Notes: generated from the sequence alone by a model not told the origin. A DNA stretch of 64,000 nucleotides from Gordonibacter sp. An230 (GCF_002159915.1 NZ_NFJP01000004.1:62001-126000), one strand, 5' to 3'; positions 43,962-53,028 are shown, counted from the first letter of the stretch. Translations and numbers: made by a program.

Positions 43962-44747
43962 ATGACATACACCAACTCGATCAGACCAGCGCCTCTCGAG
44001 AACGCCGCAGGTCGCAGGTTCGACCGCCTCGCCCGGACACCGCGTCGAGGGCGGCGCGCGAGGCCTGTGTTCGCACGCCGCCCGCCTCGCCCGAGCCGCA
44101 TCGTCCGCCTCGTATGCGCCCTCGCGCTCGCCTGCATTCTCGGCCTGGTCGCCTGGTGGACGGTCGAAGCGTTCGAAAAGCTGACGACAGGGGCGCAGGG
44201 CGCGCCCGTCAACGAGCCCGCCGGGCCCCGCAGCACGCCGAAGGAGCAATGGCACGCAGGCGAGGTTCCCGAGCTCTACCAGCGCGATCCTTCCTGGGCC
44301 TCAGAGCGCTACGCCGGTGACGCCTTCGGCGAGTCGGGATGCGGTCCCACGTGCCTGTCCATGGTGTACATCGCTCTCACCGGGCACGATGACCGGACGC
44401 CGGCCGATATGGGCGCTCTCTCCGAAGCCCTCGGCTGCGCGACGCCCGACGGAACCGCCTGGACGTTCATGACGGAGGGCGCGGCCGAGGCGGGGCTTGT
44501 CGCCGAGGAGCTTCCCGCGAACGAGGCGAGCGTGCGCGGAGCGATCCTGTCAGGTTCGCCCGTCATCGCGAGCGTCGGGCCGGGCGACTTCACCACGACA
44601 GGCCACTTCATCGTACTCGCAGGCATCGACGAACGCGGGCAACTCGTCGTACGCGACCCCAACAGCCCTGAGCGCACGGCTCGGACCTGGAAGTTCGACG
44701 AAGTGCTCAGCCAGTGCCTCAATCTGTGGGCCTACACGGCCGCATGA
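43962..44747 (+). CDS. Membrane-anchored C39-like cysteine peptidase
   Basis: A 261-residue protein. A basic N-terminus and one membrane helix (residues ~48-68) are followed by a linker and an extracytoplasmic C39-like peptidase domain (~100-261). The catalytic Cys127 is in SGCGPTCLSM, His215 in TTGHFIVLAG and Asp232 in RDPNS. The domain entry VPELYQRDPSW is the usual start. ATG 43962 has the site AAAGGAG. It is divergent from the VanRS-like genes, which probably regulate it. There is no ABC transporter, so it is not a bacteriocin exporter; the substrate may be a cell-wall or secreted peptide. Confidence 0.88.
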   Translation: MTYTNSIRPAPLENAAGRRFDRLARTPRRGRRARPVFARRPPRPSRIVRLVCALALACILGLVAWWTVEAFEKLTTGAQGAPVNEPAGPRSTPKEQWHAGEVPELYQRDPSWASERYAGDAFGESGCGPTCLSMVYIALTGHDDRTPADMGALSEALGCATPDGTAWTFMTEGAAEAGLVAEELPANEASVRGAILSGSPVIASVGPGDFTTTGHFIVLAGIDERGQLVVRDPNSPERTARTWKFDEVLSQCLNLWAYTAA

Positions 44748-45025
44748 GAGGGGACGCCATCCGATGCGGCGCCCGCAGAGTCCGCCTCGCGCGCCTCACG
44801 CAAACCGCGCACGAGCTGGTCGGCGCAGGAAGTCGAGCGACGCCCGCACGTGTTGCCCTCCAGCACGGCGGCCACTTCGTCCACCGTCATGCCCTCGACC
44901 AGCTTCGAGATGGCCTTGAGGTTGCCGTCGCAACCGCCAACGAAATCCACATGGGCGACACGCTCGCCATCGAGTTCGAGGTGAATGGCGCGCGAGCACA
45001 CGCCGCGAGGAATATAGGTGTGCAT
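44732..45025 (-). CDS. TSCPD-domain protein (TIGR03905 family)
   Basis: A 97-residue protein with VDFVGGCDGNLKAISKLVEG and the C-terminal STSCADQL form of the TSCPD motif, seen also at the end of some ribonucleotide reductases. Three cysteines (GGC, NTC, TSC) suggest metal binding. Function is unknown. ATG 45025 has the site AAAGGAG. Its 3' end overlaps the convergent C39-like gene by 16 bases, and it follows recO by 22 bases. Confidence 0.88.
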   Translation of the reverse strand: MHTYIPRGVCSRAIHLELDGERVAHVDFVGGCDGNLKAISKLVEGMTVDEVAAVLEGNTCGRRSTSCADQLVRGLREAREADSAGAASDGVPSHAAV

Positions 45026-45047
45026 GTTCGTCTCCTTTCGGTTAAGC

Positions 45048-45815
45048 TTAGAACAACCCGCAGGTGAACAAAAAATCGAGGGACTTGAGGTTCGCGCCCA
45101 CATGCTCGCGAACCCAGCGCTGAGAGAACCTGAGCGCGGCGAAGGATGCGGACGGATCCACGTCCATGGCCTCTATCTCGGCGAACGTGGAGCCGAGAAA
45201 CGCCCGGCACCATCCCAGGGTGGAAACGGGAAGCGCGACCGCCTCCACCTCGCCGCGGCACGCAGAGCACACGACGCCGCCCTCGCTGTACGACAGCGCC
45301 GCTTCGTTTGCTGCGCGCAAGTCGATCACCCGCCCGCACACGGCGCACACGTCGAAGCTCGGCCTCAACCCCGCGAAGGCGAGCGCCTTCAGAAGATGGC
45401 CGGCGACGATCGCAGGCGCGCGCGCCGCCTCGACGCGGCCCAAGCTCGAAAGCGCAGCGCGCGTCAGCGCGAACAGCCGAGGGTTCTCGAGGCCGTCTTG
45501 GGCGACGCGGCCCACGAGCTCGGCCATAGGCGCGGCGCAGGCGGCGTGCTCCAAATCGCGGCGCAGGCGCTCGTTGCTCTCCACGAGGCGCGCCTCCTTG
45601 ACGATGTCGAGGCTCCGGCCGCGAGCCACGAGCGCGTCGACCACCGAGTACAGCTCGAGGCGGGAGGAGAACGGGCTCGTCGGCTTGCGCGCCCCCTTCG
45701 CGACCACGCGCAGCTGCGAGCCGTCCTCGGACAGAAGCGTTACGATCAGGTCGCTCTCACCGAGCTTCGTCTTGCGCAGCACGATGCCGCGCGCATCGTA
45801 AGTGGGCTGGGGCAC
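45048..45815 (-). CDS. recO: DNA repair protein RecO
   Basis: A 255-residue RecFOR-pathway protein that helps load RecA onto SSB-coated DNA. An N-terminal OB fold (residues ~1-80, GIVLRKTKLGESDLIVTLL) precedes a helical domain with a zinc site (CAVCG and CSAC, residues ~160-195). GTG 45815 is five bases after the PASTA gene, with TAAGG as a modest site. Era and RecO are commonly close, as here. Confidence 0.94.
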   Translation of the reverse strand: MPQPTYDARGIVLRKTKLGESDLIVTLLSEDGSQLRVVAKGARKPTSPFSSRLELYSVVDALVARGRSLDIVKEARLVESNERLRRDLEHAACAAPMAELVGRVAQDGLENPRLFALTRAALSSLGRVEAARAPAIVAGHLLKALAFAGLRPSFDVCAVCGRVIDLRAANEAALSYSEGGVVCSACRGEVEAVALPVSTLGWCRAFLGSTFAEIEAMDVDPSASFAALRFSQRWVREHVGANLKSLDFLFTCGLF

Positions 45816-45820
45816 GGGCC

Positions 45821-47350
45821 TTACGATCCCGTGATGGAGGCCACCGTGTTGTCGGCGTTCCACACGATGGTGCCGGACACCGAGCGCGCCTCCAGCGGAA
45901 GCGTCACGCCCAGAAGCGTCGTGTAGGGCTTGGCCGTGATGGTGAACGACGTGGTCTCGCTCCCCTCGTAGGCCACCGCATCGCAGCTCGACACGAGGTA
46001 GTCGACACCGCCGATGTTGATCGAAGCGCCTTCGGAGAACAGGCCCCATGTCGCGCTCTCCAGCTCGGCAGCTCGGGAAAGCGCCACGTTGACGACCACG
46101 GAGGCTCCGGGGGCCGCATTGGAGCCCGCCGCCGGATCGGTGCCGATGGCCGTCCCCGCCTCCACGCTCTCGTCGTAGACATAGGAAACCGCAGCGGAGA
46201 AGCCCTTCTCCTCGAGAGCCGCTTTCGCCTCGTCCCACGTCATGCCCGTGACGTCGGGGATCGTGTAGGGAACCGCCACCGTCACGGTGATCGGCGTGGA
46301 GGCGGTCGCCTTCGTACCGGGCGCCGGGTCGATGGACAGCACGAGCCCCTCGTGCTCGCCGGACTCCTCCGTTGCGTACGTCACGTTCTCGAACCCTTCG
46401 GCCGACAGCAGGTTCGCTGCCTCGTCGCGCGGGACGCCCACCGTTCCCTCGGGAATCGAACGCGAAGCCGCCACATGGATGGTGACCTCCGTGCCCTCTT
46501 CCATACGCGTGCCGGCACCGGGATCCATGAGGAGCACGACGCCTTCGGTCTCGTCGGACTTCACCTCGAGCACGCGCACCGAGAATCCCTTTCCTTCGAG
46601 CGCGTAAACGGCATCGGTCTGCGTCATCCCCACAACGTCGGGGAGCATCTTGCCGCCCCACAGCTCAAGGCAGTACGTTGCGCCGGCAGCCGCGAGTCCG
46701 AGCGCGGCCAGACAGGCGAGCACGATGGCGACCACCTTGGCCTTGCCGCCCCGCTTCGCGTTCGCATCGGGCGCGCGAAACTCCTTCTGCTTCGGCGCGG
46801 AGTCGCCCTCTACGCGGGGCATCTCCATCGTGTCGCCAGAACGCCAGGAAGCGGCAGGAGGCACGTAGCTCGCATCGACAAGGCACTCGTCGATGCCCGT
46901 TAGATCGGCGCCATGCACGACCTCCTCGGCAGCCGGCCGCTTCGGCACGAAGGGGGCGAGATCGTCGGCAGCGCGTGCGACGTCCGCGCCCTCTTCCGAA
47001 GAACCCTCCTCGGAAGCGCCGGGAAGCGGGCCGAAGTCGTACGCGTCGCCGTTCTCGTCCACGTTCACGCCCGCCACATCGATGGAGGGCAGCGCCGAGG
47101 GGTCGAGGGGACCAGAGGCGCCCGCGCGGGCCTTCGACGGCGAGGGCGCAGGGTCGGAGCTGACGGAGGAATCGTCCTTGTCGCCTCCGCCGGGAACGGC
47201 CTTCGACGCACCCGCGTCGGCGGCGGAATCGGATTCGGCCTTATCAACGGCGGCGGCGAGCTCCGCGATCTTGCCCGAAAGCGGTAGACCGCAGTCGTTG
47301 CAGAACCGCGCGCCGTCGCGGTTCTCCGAATGGCAATGAGGACAGATCAT
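45821..47350 (-). CDS. Zinc-ribbon, single-pass membrane protein with three PASTA domains
   Basis: A 509-residue protein. An N-terminal zinc ribbon (CPHC, CNDCG, residues 3-23) and a long acidic linker are cytoplasmic. One membrane helix (~210-232) follows, then three PASTA domains (~235-435) and a C-terminal beta domain. PASTA domains bind uncrosslinked peptidoglycan and normally belong to Ser/Thr kinases or PBPs; no kinase domain is present here. ATG 47350 follows GAGGGAG. A TACAAT at 47388-47393 may be its -10. A wall-sensing role is inferred. Confidence 0.9.
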   Translation of the reverse strand: MICPHCHSENRDGARFCNDCGLPLSGKIAELAAAVDKAESDSAADAGASKAVPGGGDKDDSSVSSDPAPSPSKARAGASGPLDPSALPSIDVAGVNVDENGDAYDFGPLPGASEEGSSEEGADVARAADDLAPFVPKRPAAEEVVHGADLTGIDECLVDASYVPPAASWRSGDTMEMPRVEGDSAPKQKEFRAPDANAKRGGKAKVVAIVLACLAALGLAAAGATYCLELWGGKMLPDVVGMTQTDAVYALEGKGFSVRVLEVKSDETEGVVLLMDPGAGTRMEEGTEVTIHVAASRSIPEGTVGVPRDEAANLLSAEGFENVTYATEESGEHEGLVLSIDPAPGTKATASTPITVTVAVPYTIPDVTGMTWDEAKAALEEKGFSAAVSYVYDESVEAGTAIGTDPAAGSNAAPGASVVVNVALSRAAELESATWGLFSEGASINIGGVDYLVSSCDAVAYEGSETTSFTITAKPYTTLLGVTLPLEARSVSGTIVWNADNTVASITGS

Positions 47351-47705
47351 GCTGACATACTCCCTCGCAAATGACACCTACAGCGTAATTGTAGCGGAAA
47401 ACGGCGCCCGCGCCCCGGACAAACGCCTGCCCGACCCCCATCGTGACAATACCTGCAGAACTACGGACCCGTTCGAAGGGCGAACGGGCAGAGCCGGACC
47501 CGCGCAGGGAAAGGCAAAGCACAGGCAGTCGACTTCGCCGGTGAGAGGCCCTCTCCTCCGGAAACCCCCTCGCGAGCCGTACGATCAGGCGCTTCCAAAG
47601 CGGCGCGAAGGTGCGGAGGTCGGCAAGCCCGATCCCTCTCGAGCCATTCTTCGAATCCGACGGCTCCTGCGCGCTGTTCGCCCGCCCCGAACGGAACGAA
47701 CGGCC
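47351..47705. other. 355-base gap between era and the PASTA gene
   Basis: It contains the probable promoter of the PASTA-recO operon near 47388 and one perfect 8-base stem hairpin (47468-47475 with 47481-47488). The hairpin may end era transcripts but lies 220 bases from the era stop. No gene is seen. Confidence 0.6.
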
Positions 47706-48614
47706 CTAGGCGCCTTCGCCATAGCCGAAACGGCGGATCTGGTTCGCGTCGCGCCGCCAGTTCTTCTTCACCTTCACCGACAGGTCCAAGAACACGCGCG
47801 TGCCGAGCAGCTGCTCGAGGTCGAGGCGCGCCTCCGTGCCCACCTGCTTGATGGCAGCGCCGCCCTTGCCGATGATGATGCCCTTCTGGCTGTCTCGCTC
47901 CACGTAGACGACGGCGTAGATGCGGTGAAGGTCCTTCTTGCGATCGTAGGTCATCTCCTCCACGCTCACGCCGATGGCATGGGGCACCTCATCGCGAAAG
48001 GAACGCAGTATCTTCTCGCGGATGAACTCGGCCACCACCACCTCGATGGGCTGGTCGGTCTCCATGTCGGCGGGAAACCATGCGGGCCCCTCGGGCAGCA
48101 GCGACACCACCGTGTCGACAAAGTCCTGCACATGCTCGCCGGTCACGCTCGACAGCTCCATCACCGCGTCCCACGACCCTAGCCGCACAGCGGCGAAACG
48201 CTGCCTGTCGAGCTCGGCGTCGTCCACGAGGTCGATCTTCGACAGCACGAGGATCTTCTTCGAGCGGGTGCGAGAAAGCTGCGCCGCCACCCATTCGTCG
48301 CCCGTGCCCACGGGCTTGGACGCGTCCACGAGGAAGGCTGCCACGTCCACGTCTTCGAGCGCCTTGAGCGCAGATGTGTTCAACTCCTCGCCGAGCGCGT
48401 CGTGGGGCTTGTGCAGCCCCGGCGTGTCCACGAGGACGAGTTGGAAGCCCTCGCGGGTGAGCACCGCGCGGAAACGGTGGCGCGTCGTCTGCGCCGTGTT
48501 CGACGTGATGGCGATCTTCTTGCCCATGATGGCGTTCACGAGCGTCGACTTGCCGGCGTTCGGCCTTCCCACGAGCGTGACGAAGCCCGACTTGAACGGT
48601 TCGTTTGTTTCCAC
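47706..48614 (-). CDS. era: GTPase Era
   Basis: A 302-residue GTPase for 16S rRNA maturation and 30S assembly. G1 is GRPNAGKS, G3 DTPGL and G4 SKID; the C-terminal KH domain contains IIGKGGAAIK. The start is uncertain: GTG 48614 has AAGGA at good spacing, while ATG 48620 and GTG 48629 lie on or before that site. It follows dgkA on the same strand in the phoH-ybeY-dgkA-era operon. Confidence 0.97.
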   Translation of the reverse strand: METNEPFKSGFVTLVGRPNAGKSTLVNAIMGKKIAITSNTAQTTRHRFRAVLTREGFQLVLVDTPGLHKPHDALGEELNTSALKALEDVDVAAFLVDASKPVGTGDEWVAAQLSRTRSKKILVLSKIDLVDDAELDRQRFAAVRLGSWDAVMELSSVTGEHVQDFVDTVVSLLPEGPAWFPADMETDQPIEVVVAEFIREKILRSFRDEVPHAIGVSVEEMTYDRKKDLHRIYAVVYVERDSQKGIIIGKGGAAIKQVGTEARLDLEQLLGTRVFLDLSVKVKKNWRRDANQIRRFGYGEGA

Positions 48615-48636
48615 AGACATCCTTTCCACCTGCGTG

Positions 48637-49086
48637 CTATGAGGTCAGAATCGCCAAGATGGGCGGCAGGTACACAGCGCATGCCACCGCAACTGCGGCG
48701 AGGGACAAGACGAGCACGGCGCCCGCAGCGCAGTCTTTCGCGCGACGGGCGAGCTCGTGGTACTCGGGAGAGACGAGATCCACCACCGACTCGACGGCCG
48801 TGTTCGCGAGCTCGGCGGCTATCACGGATCCCACGCACACGAGCACGGCCGCCCATGACGGGCCATCGATACGCAGCGCGCACCCCAACACGACGGCCGC
48901 CGCAGCAACGACGAGGTGTATCTTCATGTTGCGCTGAGAGCGCGCGGCGTAGACGACTCCGCTCCAAGCGCATCCGAACGCGCGGGTCAGCGGAAAGCGC
49001 GCGCGCGATCCGCTCGCTTTATCCTCGTCGTTTCGGACGAAGCCGCTCGCCGTGCGCGCGGCCCGGCGGCGCTCCTCCTCGTCCAT
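48637..49086 (-). CDS. dgkA: Diacylglycerol/undecaprenol kinase
   Basis: A 149-residue integral membrane lipid kinase; Gram-positive members phosphorylate undecaprenol. Three membrane helices follow a ~40-residue charged N-terminus. The signature region holds AAELANTAVESVVD with the catalytic glutamate, and RRAKDCAAGAVL. ATG 49086 follows GGAAGGACC. It lies between ybeY and era, the usual order. Confidence 0.94.
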   Translation of the reverse strand: MDEEERRRAARTASGFVRNDEDKASGSRARFPLTRAFGCAWSGVVYAARSQRNMKIHLVVAAAAVVLGCALRIDGPSWAAVLVCVGSVIAAELANTAVESVVDLVSPEYHELARRAKDCAAGAVLVLSLAAVAVACAVYLPPILAILTS

Positions 49087-49118
49087 GGCGCAAGGTCCTT
49101 CCACGGCGATCGTCGTCC

Positions 49119-49580
49119 TCAGCGCTTCGACCAGGCTCCGAGGATCTCGGCCTCGCGCCTCTCCATGACCTCGGCCTCGTCGTCGGCGACATGGTCGTAA
49201 CCGCACAGATGCAAAAGGCCGTGCACGAGAAGCAGGCTGACCTCCTCCTCGAACGTGGTTCCGAATTCGCGCGTCTGACGCGCCGCCACGTCGGGCGCGA
49301 TGACGACGTCGCCCAGCTCGAAGACGGGAGCCGCCTCCTGAGCCGTAAGCGAAAGGTCGTCATCGGCCCCATCGCACTCGAAGGACAGCACGTCGGTGGG
49401 GCCGGACTTCCGGCGATAGCGCTCGTTGAGCTCGGCGATGGCCTCGTCGGTGACGAAGCTCACGGACACCTCCGTGCTCTCGGGCTTTCCCTCGCGGGCG
49501 AGCACGAACTGGACGAGCTCGTGCAAGGGCAGTTTCTCGAGGTCGTCTTTGCGGTAATCGTAGTTGATCTGGATGTCCAT
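49119..49580 (-). CDS. ybeY: Endoribonuclease YbeY
   Basis: A 153-residue zinc metallo-endoribonuclease for rRNA processing. The metal motif HGLLHLCGYDH (residues ~117-127) is complete. ATG 49580 lies five bases after the phoH stop with AAAGG upstream. The protein has its standard length, ending after the VMERREAEIL helix. Confidence 0.96.
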   Translation of the reverse strand: MDIQINYDYRKDDLEKLPLHELVQFVLAREGKPESTEVSVSFVTDEAIAELNERYRRKSGPTDVLSFECDGADDDLSLTAQEAAPVFELGDVVIAPDVAARQTREFGTTFEEEVSLLLVHGLLHLCGYDHVADDEAEVMERREAEILGAWSKR

Positions 49581-49585
49581 GGTGT

Positions 49586-50542
49586 TCAAGCCTTTCTTTC
49601 TGCCCGATCGTAGGCCGCGACGATGGCTGCCACGAGCGAATGGCGCACGACGTCCTTGCCGGAGAACCCGCAAAACGCGATGTCCTCGATGCCGTCGAGC
49701 ACGTCGCGCACGCCCTTGAGCCCCGAGACGCCGCGCGGCAGGTCGAGCTGGGTCGCGTCGCCCGTCACCACCATCTTCGAGCCGAAGCCCAGGCGCGTGA
49801 GGAACATCTTCATCTGCTCGGGCGTGGTGTTCTGCGCCTCGTCGAGGATGATGAAGCTGTCGTTCAGGGTGCGCCCGCGCATGAACGCGAGCGGGGCGAT
49901 CTCGATGACGCCGCTGTCGATGAGCTGGGTGGCGCGCTCCATGTCGGTCATGTCGAACAGCGCATCGTAGAGCGGGCGGATGTAGGGGTCCACCTTCTCG
50001 GTGAGCGTGCCCGGAAGAAAGCCCAGGCTCTCCCCCGCCTCCACCACCGGGCGCGTGAGGATGATGCGGCCGACCTCCTTGCGCTTGAGCGCGGCCACGG
50101 CCATGGCCATGGCGAGGTAGGTCTTGCCGGTGCCCGCCGGACCGATGCCGAAGGTGACGGTGTGCTCGCGGATGGCGTCCACGTAGCGCTTCTGACCCGC
50201 GGTCTTGGGGCGGATGGCCCGCCCGCGGTACGTGAGCAGGATGTCCTCGCGCAGCGCAGCAGGGCTGAACTCGGCCGTGCGCAAGAGGTCGATGGCGTGG
50301 CGCACGTACTCGAGCGTGGGCTCGCCGCCGCCTTCCACGAGCTTGATGAGGTCGGAGAACAGCGCCGTGAGCGACTGCACCTCGAGCGGGTCGCCCTCGA
50401 GCACGATGGTGTCGCCGCGCACGGTGATGCGGGCGGCGAAGGCGTCTTGCACGACATGGAGTATCTCGTCGGCCGGTCCCACGATGAGCGCCATGTTCAC
50501 GCTGCGCGGGGCCGTGAGGGTGATTTGCGTCTGGTCTGTCAT
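49586..50542 (-). CDS. phoH: PhoH-like ATPase
   Basis: A 318-residue P-loop NTPase, probably RNA-related, with Walker A GPAGTGKT (residues ~133-140) and Walker B FIILDEAQNTT. It heads the phoH-ybeY-dgkA-era operon. There is no ribosome-binding site: TACAAT lies six bases before the ATG, so translation may begin on a leaderless mRNA. Its precise job is unknown, but the link to YbeY and Era points to ribosome or RNA metabolism. Confidence 0.95.
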   Translation of the reverse strand: MTDQTQITLTAPRSVNMALIVGPADEILHVVQDAFAARITVRGDTIVLEGDPLEVQSLTALFSDLIKLVEGGGEPTLEYVRHAIDLLRTAEFSPAALREDILLTYRGRAIRPKTAGQKRYVDAIREHTVTFGIGPAGTGKTYLAMAMAVAALKRKEVGRIILTRPVVEAGESLGFLPGTLTEKVDPYIRPLYDALFDMTDMERATQLIDSGVIEIAPLAFMRGRTLNDSFIILDEAQNTTPEQMKMFLTRLGFGSKMVVTGDATQLDLPRGVSGLKGVRDVLDGIEDIAFCGFSGKDVVRHSLVAAIVAAYDRAERKA

Positions 50543-50548
50543 GAGGGC

Positions 50549-50554
50549 ATTGTA
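50549..50554 (-). promoter_or_regulatory. Candidate -10 element for a leaderless phoH transcript
   Basis: TACAAT, then six bases, then the ATG at 50542 on the minus strand. No clear -35 is seen. The geometry is identical to that at 9811-9816. Confidence 0.5.
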
Positions 50555-50635
50555 CCACGTCGTCCGCCGAGCCGCGCGGGCGATACCGAACCGAGACGAA
50601 ACGGTCCGTCGCAGGATGCGGCGGAAAGCGCGACG

Positions 50636-51706
50636 TCAGGCAGCGGAATAGGCGTAGAGCGCCATGGTCTGGGAGATCACCTGGTCGACATCCCATGATT
50701 GATCGGATCGCACGGCCGAGTAGGGATCGTTGATCCTAAGCCTCCCCTCGTCGTCAACACCGGTGATCACGAAGAAGTGACCGCCTTCGGTGAAGTCACC
50801 AGGACCGACGTTGCAGATGACGATCCGGCCGGCCGCGAGGGCGCCGCGCAGGGCATCGGCGTCTACGGTGATCTGCTCGCAGAAAAGGCCCAAGCTCGGT
50901 GCTTCGGCGACAAGGAAGGTTTGATCCGTGCCATCGAACTCCGTCTCGTAGCCGCCCTCGCGCGCACGCTGTCCCATGTCGTAGGGCGACAGATCGCCCT
51001 TGCCGGTAAGTCCCTGATAGACCATCGAAAGAGACGTCGGACAGCAGCCCGTGAGCGCGAAGGCCGTCGACGAGTACACGGTGCCGCCCCAGCGCACATC
51101 TCACTGGTAGAGCCGAGGAACCTCGCCCTGAGCAGGAGCGTCGCACGGGTCGGCCGTCTCGGCGGGGTACAGATCGGGAAAAGAGCGAACGAACGGCACC
51201 GCTAGCGGCTCCTCGGCGGCCAGCTTGAGAAGCTTGCGCTGCACGGCCTCGCCGTCCACGGCGAAAGCCTCCGGGTGCGCGGCGATCCAAGCCTCGTCCC
51301 CACCCGACTCGGCCGCCTGAACGAGGGAAGCGGCAAGGTCGCCTCCGAGGATCGCCGCGAGCGCGGCCTCGTCCACCGGATCGGGTTCGGGCTCGGGCGC
51401 CGGCGCGACGGAGGGCTCGGGCGCCGGCGAAGGAGCCGAATCGGGCTCGTACGATGCCGAGCATCCTCTTGCGGCGAGGACGGCAAGGGCCAAAATGGCG
51501 GCGAATGCCGCGCCGAGCGCCGCAAGGCCCTTGGGACCGAGGCGTTCGGCAGTCCTAGACGCGACCTCGACAAGCGCGGACGCATCGAAGCGCGCGATCT
51601 TTCGACGCGGGGGGCTCTGACGCTCTCGCATGCGGGCGCGCCGGTCCTCGAGGCGCCGTCGAGCGAGTTCGCGCGTCTCTTCACGATCAGGGCCGATCAT
51701 GGGCAT
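50636..51706 (-). pseudogene. C39-like cysteine peptidase interrupted by an in-frame TGA
   Basis: Two parts in the same frame, split by TGA at 51101-51103. The upstream part (201 residues from ATG 51706) has a basic N-terminus, one membrane helix (residues ~65-85), a Pro/Glu linker and the domain entry VPRLYQ. The part after the stop continues DVRWGG and carries all catalytic elements: Cys in TGCCPTSLSM, His in GGHFFVITG, Asp in INDPYS. The family usually has QWD at this point, so TGG to TGA is the simplest cause; the paralogue at 43962 has QRD. GTG 51097 could restart the domain without its anchor. The start overlaps the mtaB stop. Confidence 0.82.
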
Positions 51707-53028
51707 CAGAGCTCCTCTGCGGGACATTCGGGCAGGCGGATTGGCACGAGAGACCCCAGCGCAGCACCGGGCGGGGCGGCCACGCGATGATGGCTTTCGA
51801 CAGTGGCGAGACCGTCCTCCTCGACAAGGGCGAGCTCGACCGAACCCGCGCGCCGAGCGTAATCGGCGCGGCGCAGCTCGTCGGACAGCGCGCGCAAACG
51901 CGCGGCGCGCGCGGCCTTCGCAGCGGCACCTACCTGGTCTTCCCTCGCCGCCGCAGGAGTCCCTGCGCGCCTTGAGTACGGAAACACGTGGATCTTCGAG
52001 AAGCCGCAAGCTCGCGAGAGCGAAAGCGTCTCCTGGAAGTCCCCGTCCGTCTCTCCTGGAAAGCCCACGATGACGTCGGTCGACAGCGCGATGCCCGAAA
52101 CGCGCTCGCGCAGCTCGTGCACGAGCGCTAAATACGCTGCGGCGTCGTAAGGGCGCGCCATCTCGCGCAGCACCTTTGAGCTGCCGGACTGCAGGGGCAG
52201 GTGCAGATGGCGGCACACACGGCCCTCGGAACGCGCCAGCACCTCGACGAGATCGCCGCCCACATCGCGCGGCTCTATGCTCGAGATGCGGAAGCGCACG
52301 GGCGGCTCGTTCGGCGCGCGCAGATCGGCCGTCTCGTCGAGGAGCATTTCCAGCAAATCGGGAAGGCGCGTCTCTCGCGCATCGCAGCGGGACGCGCCAA
52401 CGTCGCGATACGACCCTAGATTGATGCCCGTGAGCACGATCTCCTTCGCGCCGGCGGCGGCGTAGGCGGCGCACTCGCGCACGACCTCGTCGGCAGGGCG
52501 GCTCGCCGCTCGCCCGCGGGCCACGTGCACGATGCAGAACGAGCACGCGTTGTCGCAGCCATCCTGCACCTTCACGCCCACGCGCGTGCGGAACCCCGTC
52601 CCAACGCGAAGGAGGGACGCACCGTCATGGGCCACGGGCACGGACGCCTCCTCCGCCGCGACCGCGTCGCCCTCGCCGAGGGTCGCTTGCGATGAGGACA
52701 GGGCGTCGGCCACTTCCGCAATGCGCTCGCGCAGCGCGGCTTTCCCCACCACCTCCACGCGATCGTCGAGCCCCTCGAAGAACGAAGGGTCGAGCGCGGC
52801 GGCGCAGCCAGTCACGACCACGAGCGCCCGGTCGTTCGCCCGCAGGGCGCGTCGGACGGCTTTGCGGGTCTTCTTCTCGGCCTCCCCGGTGACCGTGCAC
52901 GTGTTGACCACGACGAGGTCGGCGTCCTCCTCGCGCGTCTCCCTGCCGCGCGCAGCGAGCAGCGCCGCCGCATCGTCGGACTCGACGCGGTTCACCTTGC
53001 AGCCCAGGTTGACGACGGCGAAGTTCAT
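51706..53028 (-). CDS. mtaB: tRNA t6A37 methylthiotransferase
   Basis: A 440-residue radical-SAM enzyme that converts t6A37 to ms2t6A37 in tRNAs reading ANN codons. The N-terminal domain has LGCKVNRVES, NTCTVTGEAE and GCAA cysteines. The radical-SAM loop is CDNACSFCIVHVARG. The GCKVN signature and CTVT mark MtaB rather than MiaB or RimO. It overlaps rsmE at its start, and the broken C39 gene at its end. Confidence 0.95.
   Translation of the reverse strand: MNFAVVNLGCKVNRVESDDAAALLAARGRETREEDADLVVVNTCTVTGEAEKKTRKAVRRALRANDRALVVVTGCAAALDPSFFEGLDDRVEVVGKAALRERIAEVADALSSSQATLGEGDAVAAEEASVPVAHDGASLLRVGTGFRTRVGVKVQDGCDNACSFCIVHVARGRAASRPADEVVRECAAYAAAGAKEIVLTGINLGSYRDVGASRCDARETRLPDLLEMLLDETADLRAPNEPPVRFRISSIEPRDVGGDLVEVLARSEGRVCRHLHLPLQSGSSKVLREMARPYDAAAYLALVHELRERVSGIALSTDVIVGFPGETDGDFQETLSLSRACGFSKIHVFPYSRRAGTPAAAREDQVGAAAKAARAARLRALSDELRRADYARRAGSVELALVEEDGLATVESHHRVAAPPGAALGSLVPIRLPECPAEEL

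Noticed and set aside
43107-44747. A vancomycin-resistance locus, because of the VanRS-like pair
   Set aside because: No vanH, vanA/B-type ligase or vanX gene is present in the window; only the regulators are alike.
47468-47488. GTTCG..CGAAC sequence as an SOS box
   Set aside because: The half-sites are in the opposite order to the Gram-positive box (CGAAC-N4-GTTCG); it is a plain hairpin.
51101-51103. TGA as a selenocysteine codon in the C39-like gene
   Set aside because: The paralogue has Arg and the family Trp at this place, neither a redox residue; I see no convincing selenocysteine-insertion hairpin. A nonsense change is simpler.
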